Shown: positions 25,139-34,199 of the stretch, in pieces
Position numbering within the stretch: position 1 is the first letter of the stretch
Layout: every line of letters begins with the position of its first letter
From: Sporosarcina sp. 6E9
Lineage (GTDB): Bacteria; Bacillota; Bacilli; Bacillales_A; Planococcaceae
DNA: 64,000 bases
Assembly (NCBI RefSeq): GCF_017921835.1
Contig: NZ_JAGEMN010000001.1
Span: 365,874-429,873, forward strand
Direction of reading: 5' to 3'
Notes under the pieces: model-generated
The model's database searches: none
Told to the model about the DNA's origin: nothing
What the model saw: only the letters and a program-made list of their open reading frames with translations
Program-made: the position numbers and the translations under genes

Positions 25139-25327
25139 ATGAAGAAAAGAAATACTGGGTTTATACTAATTGTTCTAGCGATGATTATCTATATACTTTC
25201 TAAATTTCTAACGTTATCGCCAATCATGTGGAAATTATTTTTTGCAATAAATATTGTATTGAACGCAGTAGGCGCCTTCATACTTTTACTTTATATACGG
25301 GAAGAAACCAAAAAACGGAAAAGTTAA
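25139..25327 (+). CDS. Small membrane protein
   Basis: A 62-residue protein with two predicted transmembrane helices (about 7-24 and 30-52) and a basic C-terminus REETKKRKS. GAGGTG lies 9 bases before the ATG. It follows metA closely and shares its terminator, so it is probably co-transcribed. The family is unknown. Confidence 0.7.
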   Translation: MKKRNTGFILIVLAMIIYILSKFLTLSPIMWKLFFAINIVLNAVGAFILLLYIREETKKRKS

Positions 25328-25330
25328 ATT

Positions 25331-25548
25331 GGAAAAGGGATATTCTCATTTCGAGAATATCCCTTTATTTATTAAGGTAACATTAAATTTTTGAATTGAT
25401 TTTTCATCTCAAATGTTTGAGAGAATAATTTCCATAGAAAGTATGAACTTTCTTAACCGCGGTAATTTGCTCCACTAGGCGTCTTCTACCTAAGCAACGT
25501 AAACCCTACCTACTTTTACGTCCTTGCGACCCTATAGTCGCGCCAGTG
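25331..25548 (-). ncRNA. Candidate structured RNA, minus strand
   Basis: About 218 bases run from a minus-strand promoter to the terminator at 25334-25366. The first 76 bases fold compactly: CACTGGCG closes with CGCCTAGTG, enclosing hairpin GCGAC/GTCGC (25526-25541) and hairpin ACGTAAA/TTTACGT (25497-25521). Two further perfect hairpins follow at 25436-25453 and 25407-25422. No open frame with a ribosome site fits. No Rfam class could be recognised by eye. A leader on the plus strand for the ferredoxin gene is less likely, as no promoter fits. Confidence 0.45.
25334..25370. terminator. Bidirectional terminator
   Basis: AAAGGGATATTCTC pairs perfectly with GAGAATATCCCTTT. It ends the metA unit on the plus strand and, on the minus strand, the candidate RNA from about 25548. 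Confidence 0.82.
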
Positions 25549-25554
25549 TGAATA

Positions 25555-25563
25555 AGTATATCA
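25555..25563 (-). promoter_or_regulatory. Extended -10 promoter of the candidate RNA
   Basis: The minus strand reads TGATATACT, an extended -10 element. The -35 at the right distance (GGCATT) is weak. The first paired RNA stem starts about seven bases after the -10, as expected for a start at the structure's 5' end. Confidence 0.45.
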
Positions 25564-25772
25564 AAAACATTACGTAGAATGCCAGAACATCAAATCTCAT
25601 TTGTTACCCAAATTTCTCAACTGATTAACTATACCGCATTTACTTATGAATGTCAACACCGTTGTTTTAAGTCACATTAAATACAAACATTAGGGTTTTT
25701 ATTTTACATAAAGTATATTAAACTAAAGGATAGAAGCTAGATTGAAGCTGAAAAAATATAAAGGGGGCGTAT

Positions 25773-26015
25773 ATGATGGCCTATGTGATAACATCTGCTT
25801 GTATTACAGAAAAAGCAGCGGATTGCGTGATGGTATGTCCGGTTGATTGTATCGAAGAGGGCGAAGATCAGTTCTTCATCGACCCAGATGTTTGTATAGA
25901 TTGTGGGGCTTGTGTTGCGGCATGTCCAGTTGAAGCAATTTACCACGAAGAAGATTTACTTGATGAGGATCTGCCATTTTTAGAAAAAGCGAAAACATTT
26001 TATAATATTGCTTAA
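25773..26015 (+). CDS. 7Fe ferredoxin ([3Fe-4S][4Fe-4S])
   Basis: A small acidic electron carrier of 79-80 residues. Numbered from the second Met, Cys9, Cys17 and Cys50 match the 3Fe ligands and Cys21, Cys40, Cys43 and Cys46 the 4Fe ligands of the Azotobacter FdI-type pattern ([12 protein letters not shown] at 40-51). This is not the single-cluster Fer protein of B. subtilis. Two adjacent ATG codons (25773 and 25776) follow AAAGGGGG; the second fits the family start better. A terminator follows. Confidence 0.9.
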   Translation: MMAYVITSACITEKAADCVMVCPVDCIEEGEDQFFIDPDVCIDCGACVAACPVEAIYHEEDLLDEDLPFLEKAKTFYNIA

Positions 26016-26023
26016 TTAACCAT

Positions 26024-26059
26024 AAAGATATTCTCCTTAATCTAGAGAATATCTTTTTT
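26024..26059 (+). terminator. Rho-independent terminator
   Basis: AAAGATATTCTC pairs perfectly with GAGAATATCTTT, followed by TTTT. It ends the ferredoxin gene. Its stem is nearly the same as that of the terminator at 25334. Confidence 0.82.
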
Positions 26060-26091
26060 TTCTAAATAAAAATATTAAGGTGGAGTGGCTT

Positions 26092-26703
26092 ATGAAAAAA
26101 CTACTACTCACGGGATTTGAACCTTTTTTGAAATTCACAGTGAACCCGACGATGAAAATAGTCGAAGAATTGCATGGAGAAACAATTGGGAACTATAAAG
26201 TTTATGGCGAAGTATTACCTGTCGATTTTGCGTCCTCGGGCAGCAAACTCTTAGCGCATATTGAAAAGATTAAGCCAGATGCGGTTATATCGTTAGGACT
26301 TGCTGGGGGGCGCAGTAAAATAACACCTGAGCGAATCGCGATCAATGTGAAAGACGGGGATGCTGATAACGAAGGAAATAAGCCTACTGATGAAGTGATT
26401 CTCAAAGAAGGGAATGATGGGTATTTTTCGACTTTACCCATTAGAGACATGGTGAATCAGTTGCAAGCATCGGGGTTTCCAGCAGCTATTTCGAATTCCG
26501 CGGGAACTTATTTATGTAATAACGTCATGTACATGGCGCTTTATTTTGCGCACGAATTTCAACCGAATATGAAGTGTGGTTTTATTCATATTCCAGCTTC
26601 GCACGAATTGGCGATTCAACACGGCGGGATTCCGAGTTGGTCCCATGAAGATTTGAAAAAAAGTGTTTCCATATGTATTGAAGCGTTAAGTTCCGATGAA
26701 TGA
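26092..26703 (+). CDS. pcp: Pyrrolidone-carboxylate peptidase
   Basis: A 203-residue cysteine peptidase of family C15 that removes N-terminal pyroglutamate from peptides in the cytoplasm. The catalytic triad is visible: Glu80 (KITPERIAIN), Cys142 (SAGTYLCNNVMY) and His166 (FIHIPASHE). MKKLLLTGFEPF is the usual start, chosen with AAGGTGGAG 7 bases upstream; the in-frame GTG at 26080 lies inside that site. It is a single-gene unit and of normal length. Confidence 0.93.
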   Translation: MKKLLLTGFEPFLKFTVNPTMKIVEELHGETIGNYKVYGEVLPVDFASSGSKLLAHIEKIKPDAVISLGLAGGRSKITPERIAINVKDGDADNEGNKPTDEVILKEGNDGYFSTLPIRDMVNQLQASGFPAAISNSAGTYLCNNVMYMALYFAHEFQPNMKCGFIHIPASHELAIQHGGIPSWSHEDLKKSVSICIEALSSDE

Positions 26704-27033
26704 GAGAAATCTTGGGGTGACGCGAACGTGTAAGCGTATGTTTCGCTAAGTGGTTTGAATATTGTGGATTCGGGTAAACAAAAATAACCTCAAGTATGTC
26801 ATCGATGAATCCTACAATCAACTGTCTACCAAGCCCATATCGTACTGTATGTGCCAAGTATCCATTCACCTTTTCCACTCTTATAGTTCTTCTTTCTCTT
26901 TAATTCATAAATATATATAAATTTTATTCTCTCGTTTTTGATTAATTAAACAATTGCACGATTTCACGTCAGTTTGCTTCTACACGGAATGTGGGATTTG
27001 CCAATATATTATTAAAATATGAGGGGGAGAAAA
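26704..27033. other. Intergenic region with no supported gene
   Basis: The region between pcp and the subtilisin gene is AT-rich on its right side. A minus-strand frame (26582-26878) crosses it but overlaps the pcp 3' end and lacks family features. No terminator for pcp was found. Confidence 0.4.
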
Positions 27034-28005
27034 ATGAAACGATTTGTTCGTGCGATTCCATTTCAAGTAAATCAACAGGCCAATGAAGTCAACGAAGTCC
27101 CGAGCGGCATTGAATTGATTCAGGCGCCAAAAATTTGGCAAGAAACGAAAGGGAAAGGTGTTACAATTGCTGTTTTGGATACAGGCTGTGATATAGACCA
27201 CCCCAATCTAAAAGATCGCATTATTGGTGGGAGAAATTTTACAGATGACGACGCAGGGAAATCTGAAATATATCAAGACTATAATGGCCATGGTACCCAT
27301 ATAGCTGGGACGATTGCGGCAAGTGAAACGAATGCCGGAGTAGTTGGAGTGGCTCCGGAAGCGGATTTGTTGATCGTGAAAGTTCTTAACGAACAGGGGT
27401 CTGGACTACATGATTGGATTATCGCAGGTATCCATTATGCGATTGAACAAAAAGTAGATATTATTTCGATGTCGCTCGGCGGGCCTGATGACAATTATGA
27501 ACTTTATGCAGCAATAAAACTAGCGATTACAAATAATATCTTGGTCGTTTGTGCTGCTGGGAATGATGGGGATGGCGATGATAGTACAGATGAATTCGCC
27601 TATCCAGGCAGCTATAATGAAGTTATTTGTGTAGGCGCGATTAATTTCGATCGACTTTCTAGTGAATTTACAAGTTCTCACAATGAAATTGATCTAGTGG
27701 CGCCTGGCGAAGAAATCTTATCAACCTATTTAAATGGGAAATATGCTACTTTAAGCGGAACTTCGATGGCAGCCCCTCATGTTTCCGGGGCATTGGCGCT
27801 CATTAAGGTTTGGGCGCGTAATTATTTTGGAAGAGAACTTACTGAGCCGGAGTTATATGCACAACTAATCAAAAGAACTGTTCCGCTCGGTTTTTCTCCA
27901 AAGCTCGAAGGTAACGGGGTTATCTATTTGACAGTCCTAGAGCATCTTGACAAGGTATTTGATCAAGAGTTTGTGGATCATGTTTTACAGGAGTGTTCAG
28001 TTTAA
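27034..28005 (+). CDS. Intracellular subtilisin-like serine protease
   Basis: A 323-residue S8 protease. The catalytic Asp49 (VLDTGCDIDHP), His86 (NGHGTHIAG) and Ser244 (SGTSMAAPHVSG) and the oxyanion Asn177 (AAGND) are all present. There is no signal peptide; the N-terminus AIPFQVNQ corresponds to the LIPY-type propeptide of Bacillus intracellular subtilisins, which are activated by removing it. The start at 27034 has GAGGGGGAG upstream; the ATG at 27019 precedes that site. The gene stands alone and ends in a strong terminator. Confidence 0.9.
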   Translation: MKRFVRAIPFQVNQQANEVNEVPSGIELIQAPKIWQETKGKGVTIAVLDTGCDIDHPNLKDRIIGGRNFTDDDAGKSEIYQDYNGHGTHIAGTIAASETNAGVVGVAPEADLLIVKVLNEQGSGLHDWIIAGIHYAIEQKVDIISMSLGGPDDNYELYAAIKLAITNNILVVCAAGNDGDGDDSTDEFAYPGSYNEVICVGAINFDRLSSEFTSSHNEIDLVAPGEEILSTYLNGKYATLSGTSMAAPHVSGALALIKVWARNYFGRELTEPELYAQLIKRTVPLGFSPKLEGNGVIYLTVLEHLDKVFDQEFVDHVLQECSV

Positions 28006-28060
28006 GTGTCAGTTATTTGATTGGGATGTTTTCTCGCTGGTCCCACATATGAAACCATAA

Positions 28061-28104
28061 AAAAGAGGATTGGAATTCTAAGTAGAATTCCAATCCTTTT
28101 TTTT
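28061..28104 (+). terminator. Strong rho-independent terminator
   Basis: GGATTGGAATTCTA pairs with AGAATTCCAATCC and is followed by eight T. It ends the protease gene. Confidence 0.85.
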
Positions 28105-28132
28105 GGGGGTGACTGTTTTTGGTTGAATATGA

Positions 28133-28161
28133 TTGACTTTGGATGATTAGTTGGCTACTAT
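28133..28161 (+). promoter_or_regulatory. Sigma-A promoter of the fru operon
   Basis: TTGACT (28133-28138) and TACTAT (28156-28161) are 17 bases apart, 33 bases before the fruR start. Confidence 0.55.
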
Positions 28162-28194
28162 AAAATTATTAAACACATTCGAGGTGTTGTTGGC

Positions 28195-28947
28195 TTGTTA
28201 ACGACTGAGCGACAAGATTTGATTTTAAATTTATTGGCCGAAAAGAAAACGATTAAAGTACAGGATATAATTGATATAACAAACGCATCAGAATCTACCA
28301 TTCGTCGTGATTTGACTGAGCTTGAGAATCAACATAAACTGACTAGAATTCATGGTGGAGCGACTATAAATGAACGCAAACGACATGAACATAGTATTCT
28401 AGACAAATCAACCAGAAACCTTCAAGAGAAAATAGAAATTGCAAAATACGCGGCGTCATTCATTGAAAATCAGGACTGTATTTATCTCGATGCGGGAACG
28501 ACGACATTGCATATGATACCTTTTATAAACAATAAAGAGGTTGTAGTTGTAACGAATGGCCTCACTCATGTTGATGCCTTAGTGAAACATGGGATAACTA
28601 CGTATTTAACGGGTGGATACGTCAAAGGGAAAACGAGCGCACTTGTCGGGTCCCAAACGATTCAATCGTTGGAAAATTATCGTTTTGACAAATGTTTTTT
28701 AGGCACCAATGGATTCCATGAAGAGTTTGGCTACACCACGCCAGATCCTGAAGAAGCCGCAGTAAAAAGGCTGGCGAGCAAGCTGGCAGAAAAAACATAT
28801 GTCCTGGCTGATCATTCAAAGTACAAGAAAGTAAGCTTTGCAAAATTTGAAGACATAAAGAATGCGACTTTGTTGACAGGAAAACTTGATATGACGTCAC
28901 TTGAAAGATTGAAGAAAAAAACAATAGTAGAGGTGGCTTTAACATGA
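28195..28947 (+). CDS. fruR: DeoR-family fructose operon repressor
   Basis: A 250-residue DeoR-type regulator. The N-terminal helix-turn-helix is ILNLLAEKKTIKVQDIIDIT followed by ASESTIRRDLTELE, the family signature. The C-terminal sugar-phosphate sensor has IYLDAGTTTLHM, VVTNGLTH and TNGFHEEFGYTTPDPEEAAVK. As in other Bacilli it probably represses fruRKA until fructose 1-phosphate appears. The start is TTG. Its TGA overlaps the fruK ATG by three bases (ATGA), so the genes are coupled. Confidence 0.9.
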   Translation: MLTTERQDLILNLLAEKKTIKVQDIIDITNASESTIRRDLTELENQHKLTRIHGGATINERKRHEHSILDKSTRNLQEKIEIAKYAASFIENQDCIYLDAGTTTLHMIPFINNKEVVVVTNGLTHVDALVKHGITTYLTGGYVKGKTSALVGSQTIQSLENYRFDKCFLGTNGFHEEFGYTTPDPEEAAVKRLASKLAEKTYVLADHSKYKKVSFAKFEDIKNATLLTGKLDMTSLERLKKKTIVEVALT

Positions 28948-29873
28948 TCTATACATGCACGATTACGCCAAGTTTGGACTACACAACTTACTTGCCTGAA
29001 CTACGATTGGGGGAATTGAACCGCACATCTGATGTGTTTTATTATCCTGGTGGGAAAGGGATAAATGTATCACGGGTGCTTCAAAGACTTGGTAGTAGCA
29101 GTATTGCGCTGGGATATATTGGTGGTTTTACTGGTGAATACATTACGGACTTGCTTAAAGAAGAGGGAATATTAACAGATTTTATTCGAACGGAAGATAT
29201 TACGCGCATCAACGTGAAAGTTAAGGCGGCGGAAGAATCAGAGTTGAATGGGCCGGGACCTAGCATTAATGAATTTCAACAACAAGAATTGCTTGGAAAG
29301 GTTCAAGCGATGACATCGGGCGACTGGTTCGTTTTGGCGGGAAATTTAACAGATTCAATTCCAACTTCATTTTTTAAGGAAATTGCGGCGATTTGTGGAG
29401 AAAATAACGTTAAGTTTGTTTTGGATACATCAGGAACTGCGTTAAATAATTTAATAGACACGAAACCGTTTCTTGTCAAACCAAATATTAATGAACTTGG
29501 TGACTTGTTTAATGTCGAAATATCGACTAAGGAAGAAGCTTTTTTCTACGCTCAGAAACTTATTGGAAAAGGAATTCAGCATGTCGTTGTATCGATGGGT
29601 GGGGAAGGCGCGCTACTGGTAACGAATGATCTAGCGTTAATAGCAGAAGTACCAAAGGGTCAAGTCGTTAACTCGGTTGGTGCTGGCGATTCACTTGTAG
29701 CTGGATTTTTAGCATCATACACGAAAAATGAAAATGCGACTGAGGCATTTCGATATGGGGTCGCTAGTGGAAGTGCGACTGCTTTTACATCTGATTTATG
29801 CGAAAAAAATGATGTTGATCATTTGCTAGAAAAAATTACAATTCGTTCGCTAGCAGAAGGGAATGAGAAATAA
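28944..29873 (+). CDS. fruK: 1-phosphofructokinase
   Basis: A 309-residue PfkB-family kinase that converts fructose 1-phosphate to fructose 1,6-bisphosphate. The substrate motif GGKGINVSRVLQRLG is near the N-terminus, and the ATP site with catalytic Asp is NSVGAGDSLVAGF. It lies between fruR and fruA with overlaps at both ends (ATGA and TAATG), which indicates a tightly coupled fructose operon. Confidence 0.94.
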   Translation: MIYTCTITPSLDYTTYLPELRLGELNRTSDVFYYPGGKGINVSRVLQRLGSSSIALGYIGGFTGEYITDLLKEEGILTDFIRTEDITRINVKVKAAEESELNGPGPSINEFQQQELLGKVQAMTSGDWFVLAGNLTDSIPTSFFKEIAAICGENNVKFVLDTSGTALNNLIDTKPFLVKPNINELGDLFNVEISTKEEAFFYAQKLIGKGIQHVVVSMGGEGALLVTNDLALIAEVPKGQVVNSVGAGDSLVAGFLASYTKNENATEAFRYGVASGSATAFTSDLCEKNDVDHLLEKITIRSLAEGNEK

Positions 29874-31780
29874 TGAAAATCACGGATTTATTGAGAGAAG
29901 AAACGATTATTCTAGATGTCCAATCAAATTCGAAACCAACAATATTAAAAGAATTGGTAGCCCAATTGGACCAAGCAGGAACACTAAATGATAAAGATGC
30001 TTTTATGACAGATATATTAGCGCGTGAAGAGCAGAGCACGACGGGGATTGGTGATGGTATTGCGATTCCTCATGCGAAGTCTGCTGCCGTAAAGAAACCG
30101 GCAATTGCATTTGGTCGATCAACTGATGGAATTGACTTTGAATCACTTGATGGAAAGCCTGCGCATTTATTCTTCATGATTGCGGCGAGTGATGGGGCAA
30201 ACAACGACCATCTGGAAGCGCTTTCCAGACTTGCGACATTTTTAATGGATGACAACTTCCGCGAGAAATTACTTGCTGTAACATCGAAAGAAGATTTGTT
30301 AGCGATTGTAAATGAAAAAGAAATCGAGGTAGACGGACCGAGTGAAGTAGTTGAGGATGCACCGAAAGTCACAGGAAAGATCCTTGCGGTTACGGCTTGT
30401 CCGACGGGAATTGCGCATACGTTTATGGCTGCTGAAAAACTCTCTGAAACTGCGAAAGCAATGGGTATTTCGATTAAAGTTGAAACAAATGGTTCGAGTG
30501 GCGTAAAAAATCGGTTGACGGATGCTGAAATCGCAGAAGCTGATGCAATTATTGTAGCTGCAGATACGAAAGTTGAAATGGCACGTTTTGATGGTAAGCC
30601 TGTTATTCAAATTCCTGTTGGAAAAGCAATCTATGAAACTGAGACAATATTAAATCGTGCGATAAGTAATGATGCACCGGTTTATAAACATGATGGTGCT
30701 AAAAGTAGCGACGAGAAACCGGAATCTCAAGGCGGATTTTATAAGCATTTGATGAACGGTGTTTCCAACATGCTTCCATTTGTTGTTGGAGGCGGTATAT
30801 TAATCGCATTGTCATTTTTCTGGGGAATCGAGTCGGGTAATCCGGACAGTCCCGAGTACAATGCATTCGCGGCAATGCTAAGTGAGATCGGCGGTGGAAT
30901 GGCATTCTTCTTGATGGTGCCTGTTTTGGCTGGATTCATCGCCTCGAGTATTGCGGATCGTCCTGGTTTTGCACCGGGTATGGTTGGTGGTTTGATTGCC
31001 ATTTCAGTTACCGGCGTAGAAGGGGCCGCTGGTGGATCTGGATTTTTAGGCGGATTAATCGCTGGTTTTCTAGCGGGATATTTAACCTTGCTTGTTAAGA
31101 AACTATTTTCGAAGTTACCAGATTCACTAGAAGGGTTAAAGCCGGTATTGTTTTTCCCGGTATTTAGTATTGCGTTGACAGGATTGGCTATGATGGTTAT
31201 CAATCCGCCATTAACAAAGATTTATACGGGATTGACTTCGTTTTTGGAAGGACTTGGCGGAACTAACGTTGTGCTAGTTGGAATCTTATTAGGCGCGATG
31301 ATGGCAATTGATATGGGTGGGCCGGTAAATAAAGCGGCGTACACATTTGGAATTGCGATGCTTGATGCGCAAAACTTCACGTTCATCGCTGCAGTAATGG
31401 CGGCAGGAATGGTTCCTCCGCTAGGGATTGCACTTGCAACAACATTGTTTAAGAAACGTTTCACGAAGCAAGAAAGGGAAGCTGGGAAAACCGCGTACGT
31501 TCTCGGTGCCTGTTTTATAACGGAAGGCGTTATCCCGTTTGCTGCAGCTGACCCGGCGCGTGTGATTCCAGCGTCGGTTGCAGGAGCTGCTGTTACAGGT
31601 GGACTTTCGATGTTCTTTGATATCGCTTTACGTGCACCACATGGCGGCGTGTTTGTCATGGGGCTGGTCGAGGGCGGTGTGGGAAGTATACTACTTTATG
31701 CGCTGGCGATAATTATCGGTACAATTGTAACTGCACTCCTTGCAGGGATGCTAAAAAAGAATAATCCACAGCTTGTATAA
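29873..31780 (+). CDS. fruA: PTS fructose transporter, EIIABC
   Basis: A 635-residue phosphotransferase permease that imports and phosphorylates fructose at C1. The domain order is EIIA (about 1-150, phospho-His67 in AIPHAKS), EIIB (about 167-265, phospho-Cys176 in AVTACPTGIAH) and EIIC (about 285-630, eight or more membrane segments, with ADRPGFAPGMVGG and AIDMGGPVNKAAYTFG). This is the order of B. subtilis FruA. The start overlaps the fruK stop by one base. A terminator ends the operon. Confidence 0.95.
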   Translation: MKITDLLREETIILDVQSNSKPTILKELVAQLDQAGTLNDKDAFMTDILAREEQSTTGIGDGIAIPHAKSAAVKKPAIAFGRSTDGIDFESLDGKPAHLFFMIAASDGANNDHLEALSRLATFLMDDNFREKLLAVTSKEDLLAIVNEKEIEVDGPSEVVEDAPKVTGKILAVTACPTGIAHTFMAAEKLSETAKAMGISIKVETNGSSGVKNRLTDAEIAEADAIIVAADTKVEMARFDGKPVIQIPVGKAIYETETILNRAISNDAPVYKHDGAKSSDEKPESQGGFYKHLMNGVSNMLPFVVGGGILIALSFFWGIESGNPDSPEYNAFAAMLSEIGGGMAFFLMVPVLAGFIASSIADRPGFAPGMVGGLIAISVTGVEGAAGGSGFLGGLIAGFLAGYLTLLVKKLFSKLPDSLEGLKPVLFFPVFSIALTGLAMMVINPPLTKIYTGLTSFLEGLGGTNVVLVGILLGAMMAIDMGGPVNKAAYTFGIAMLDAQNFTFIAAVMAAGMVPPLGIALATTLFKKRFTKQEREAGKTAYVLGACFITEGVIPFAAADPARVIPASVAGAAVTGGLSMFFDIALRAPHGGVFVMGLVEGGVGSILLYALAIIIGTIVTALLAGMLKKNNPQLV

Positions 31781-31787
31781 GCGTCAA

Positions 31788-31826
31788 AAACCCGTTGCTA
31801 ATTTGGTTCATAGCAACGGGTTCTTT
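31788..31826. terminator. Bidirectional terminator
   Basis: AACCCGTTGCTA pairs perfectly with TAGCAACGGGTT, followed by CTTTT. It lies between fruA and a converging phosphatase gene. Confidence 0.8.
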
Positions 31827-32497
31827 TAAATGATTTTCCATTTTCTCTTTTTAGCAATGGATTTTAATTGTTCTTCGGGTTGGACGGCTACCGGATTTCC
31901 GACTAGATCAAGCACGGATAAATCTGAATAACTGTCTGCATATGCGAAACTATTATCCCAGTCAATTTTTTGATTTGCTAAAGCTGTTTCAATTTGTTCG
32001 TTTTTTTCAGTGCCTTGGACATGAAGAATCGGTGTTTTTAAGTCAATCACTGAATTCTTGATAGGAATATTCGTCCCGATGATTTTATCGAATGGCAATC
32101 CGTCTACCGCAATATGTAAAAGTGGTGTATAGGCGCCGGAAACAAGCATGACATGTACGCCGTCTGCTGCATGTTGTTTAACTTTAGTAACGACGTCCGG
32201 ATTAAAATCTGCTTTCATTTTCGTGGCGACTTCACGGAAATAGGTATCCATTTCTTCGACGGATAAATCTTTCAACGCATCCAAATAAATTTGCATGGAA
32301 CGTTCGCGCATTTTATGTTTCGGATACACTTTCATTTTATGGCCAATGTAAGGTGGTAAAATAGAACGGAAAAATCGTTTATACCTCGTATGATAAACTG
32401 GATGTTCTTTTAAATGATCCATCATAATTTGAAATGTTTCTTTTGCATACAAAGTTCCATCAAAATCCACAATTGCAACCCGCATCACTATCACCAT
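31826..32497 (-). CDS. HAD-superfamily phosphatase, IB subfamily-like
   Basis: A 223-residue haloacid-dehalogenase-type hydrolase resembling the PSPase/IB group. Motif I is DFDGTLY, motif II is VMLVSGAY, and motif IV is AYADSYSDLSVLDL; a helical cap lies between motifs I and II. It probably removes phosphate from a small molecule. The start is uncertain: ATG 32497 lies too close to AAGGA, and the ATG at 32485 (MRVAIVDF) is a good alternative. No co-transcribed partner is visible. Confidence 0.82.
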   Translation of the reverse strand: MVIVMRVAIVDFDGTLYAKETFQIMMDHLKEHPVYHTRYKRFFRSILPPYIGHKMKVYPKHKMRERSMQIYLDALKDLSVEEMDTYFREVATKMKADFNPDVVTKVKQHAADGVHVMLVSGAYTPLLHIAVDGLPFDKIIGTNIPIKNSVIDLKTPILHVQGTEKNEQIETALANQKIDWDNSFAYADSYSDLSVLDLVGNPVAVQPEEQLKSIAKKRKWKII

Positions 32498-32564
32498 TTC
32501 CTTCCAATCAATTTACCTCTAGTGAAAATGATACAGTGTTTTGGGAGCTTCTGCAATGGAGGTC

Positions 32565-32604
32565 CGTCAAAAAGAATAAAGCCGGGGATGGGAGCCCTCG
32601 GCTT
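32565..32604 (-). terminator. Terminator of the spore coat gene
   Basis: On the minus strand AAGCCGAGGG pairs with CCCCGGCTT and is followed by TATTCTTTTT. Confidence 0.7.
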
Positions 32605-32620
32605 AAAAATATTTTACTTA

Positions 32621-33262
32621 TTACTGTAAATTCTGCTGTTTTGGCATTGCCGGTTGACCGCCTGTTGCAAATGAATTAAGTAACTGCTGCATATCTTGCT
32701 GGGCGAGTTGTGGCACTTGATAGTAATGGTGTTTATTTTGATAAATCGCAAGCTCGTAAGCCATCTCGATACAGTTCGGAATAGAATCCGCGAGAACACG
32801 GCGCAGGACTGGATTACAGGTTTCAAGCGCAGCCATCGTCTTGCCCGAGGCTGCCGTTTTAGCGGCATCAAGCATGAATCCAGAAATAATTTCATCGGAT
32901 ATTTCTGATTCTGATTGGATTGGTTTTTTAGGTTGGGAGTCTTTCATGCCGTATACAAAGTCATTGCCCCCCGTCATTTTATAACTTCCGGTCGGATGTG
33001 AAGGATTTTTTCCCGTCTTAAAAGCTTCTACAGTAATGTTGTATTCATCTAGAGCAAAGCGGTATTGCCGATCCATAATACCGAGTAATTCTGGATCCTT
33101 TACTTGCGGGCGTAATAATATCATTTGGTTTAAAGCTGCAACTGATCCTGAAAGAACTTCGTGAACATCGAATAATTCATGACCACCATGATTCATTTGC
33201 GCGGGTACATTACCTGTATGCATGTTTTGATGAGTTTGGCCGCCGTTTTGATTTTGATCCAA
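32621..33262 (-). CDS. Spore coat protein, CotF-like
   Basis: A 213-residue protein with a Gln/Asn/His-rich head and tail and a central coat-F-type four-helix domain. The pattern VLSGSVAALNQMILLRPQVKDPELLGIMDRQYRFALDEYN is given here in words for residues about 35-75, followed by DAAKTAASGKTMAALE, PVLRRVLADSIPN and MAYELAIYQNKHHYYQVP. It is expected in the outer spore layers and supports an endospore-forming host. AGGAGG lies before the ATG. It has its own terminator. Regulation by a late sporulation sigma factor is likely but no promoter was assigned. Confidence 0.85.
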   Translation of the reverse strand: MDQNQNGGQTHQNMHTGNVPAQMNHGGHELFDVHEVLSGSVAALNQMILLRPQVKDPELLGIMDRQYRFALDEYNITVEAFKTGKNPSHPTGSYKMTGGNDFVYGMKDSQPKKPIQSESEISDEIISGFMLDAAKTAASGKTMAALETCNPVLRRVLADSIPNCIEMAYELAIYQNKHHYYQVPQLAQQDMQQLLNSFATGGQPAMPKQQNLQ

Positions 33263-33387
33263 CTAAAATTCCTCCTACTAATAAAAGTTATTTTGCATCA
33301 CCCGTAGTATGGATGTAGAATTAGAAGATATTCATTAATTATATTGAAAAAACAAAATACGCTTTTTCGGCAAAAGGGGTCAATTCG

Positions 33388-34173
33388 ATGGAAATTATTA
33401 CATATAATGATTTGGTTCAAGCTGAATTTGTAAATAAATTTGCAGGCCGACAGTTGTTAGTGTCCGTGTATTTTATTGATGGGCTTCTAATAGATACAGG
33501 CCCGAAGAAAATGATAGAAAAACTAACGCCGTTATTAAATGAATGGGATATTAATGAAGTCATTTTAACACATCATCATGAAGATCATACAGGCGCAGCA
33601 AGATGGATTCAGGAAAATAAAAAAGTCCCGATATATATTCATGAAACTGGAGTGAATTATTGTAATAAACGGATGAAGCTTCCATTTTACCGAAAAGTAT
33701 TTTGGGGAGAACGAGCGCCTTTCGAAGCTCAGCCATTGGGAAACAAGTTCAAAACACCGAATTATACTTGGGATATCATTCATTCACCCGGCCATTCACA
33801 CGATCATATCGTTTTATATAATCGAGAAAAAAAGTGGCTTTTCGGCGGTGATCTGTATGTACAATCAAGACCAAGAAGCTTATTTTCATTTGAATCGATT
33901 CCACAAATCATAAGCTCATTGCGTTTGATATTGACGTATGATTTTGAAACATATATTTGTTCCCACGCAGGTATTATTCCGAACGGAAGAAACGTTATAG
34001 AGGATAAATTAGCCTACTTGGAGAAAATACATCAAGATGTATTATCGATGCACGAAAAAGGAAAAACCAATCGTGAAATTCGTAAAGAATTATTTCCAAA
34101 AAGTCATCCGATGAACTATTTTTCTCTCTTTGAAAACTCGCCAATTCATATTGTGAACTCGATTTTGAAATAA
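33388..34173 (+). CDS. MBL-fold metallo-hydrolase
   Basis: A 261-residue metallo-beta-lactamase-fold protein. The metal motif is THHHEDHTG, a further His is in SPGHSHDH, and the bridging Asp is in LFGGDLYV; the last His is in CSHAG. It resembles the glyoxalase II/hydrolase group, but the substrate is unknown. AAAGGGG precedes the ATG. The flavoprotein gene starts 26 bases later, so the two may share a transcript. Confidence 0.85.
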   Translation: MEIITYNDLVQAEFVNKFAGRQLLVSVYFIDGLLIDTGPKKMIEKLTPLLNEWDINEVILTHHHEDHTGAARWIQENKKVPIYIHETGVNYCNKRMKLPFYRKVFWGERAPFEAQPLGNKFKTPNYTWDIIHSPGHSHDHIVLYNREKKWLFGGDLYVQSRPRSLFSFESIPQIISSLRLILTYDFETYICSHAGIIPNGRNVIEDKLAYLEKIHQDVLSMHEKGKTNREIRKELFPKSHPMNYFSLFENSPIHIVNSILK

Positions 34174-34199
34174 ATACGTAATAAAAAAGGGGGATTTTT

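Noticed and set aside
26582..26878. Minus-strand frame of 98 residues between pcp and the subtilisin gene
   Set aside because: A third of it is antisense to the conserved pcp coding region. The remainder has no recognisable motif.
30739..31659. Long antisense frames inside fruA
   Set aside because: They are shadow frames caused by codon bias in a conserved PTS gene and are rich in Pro, Ala and Ser without motifs.
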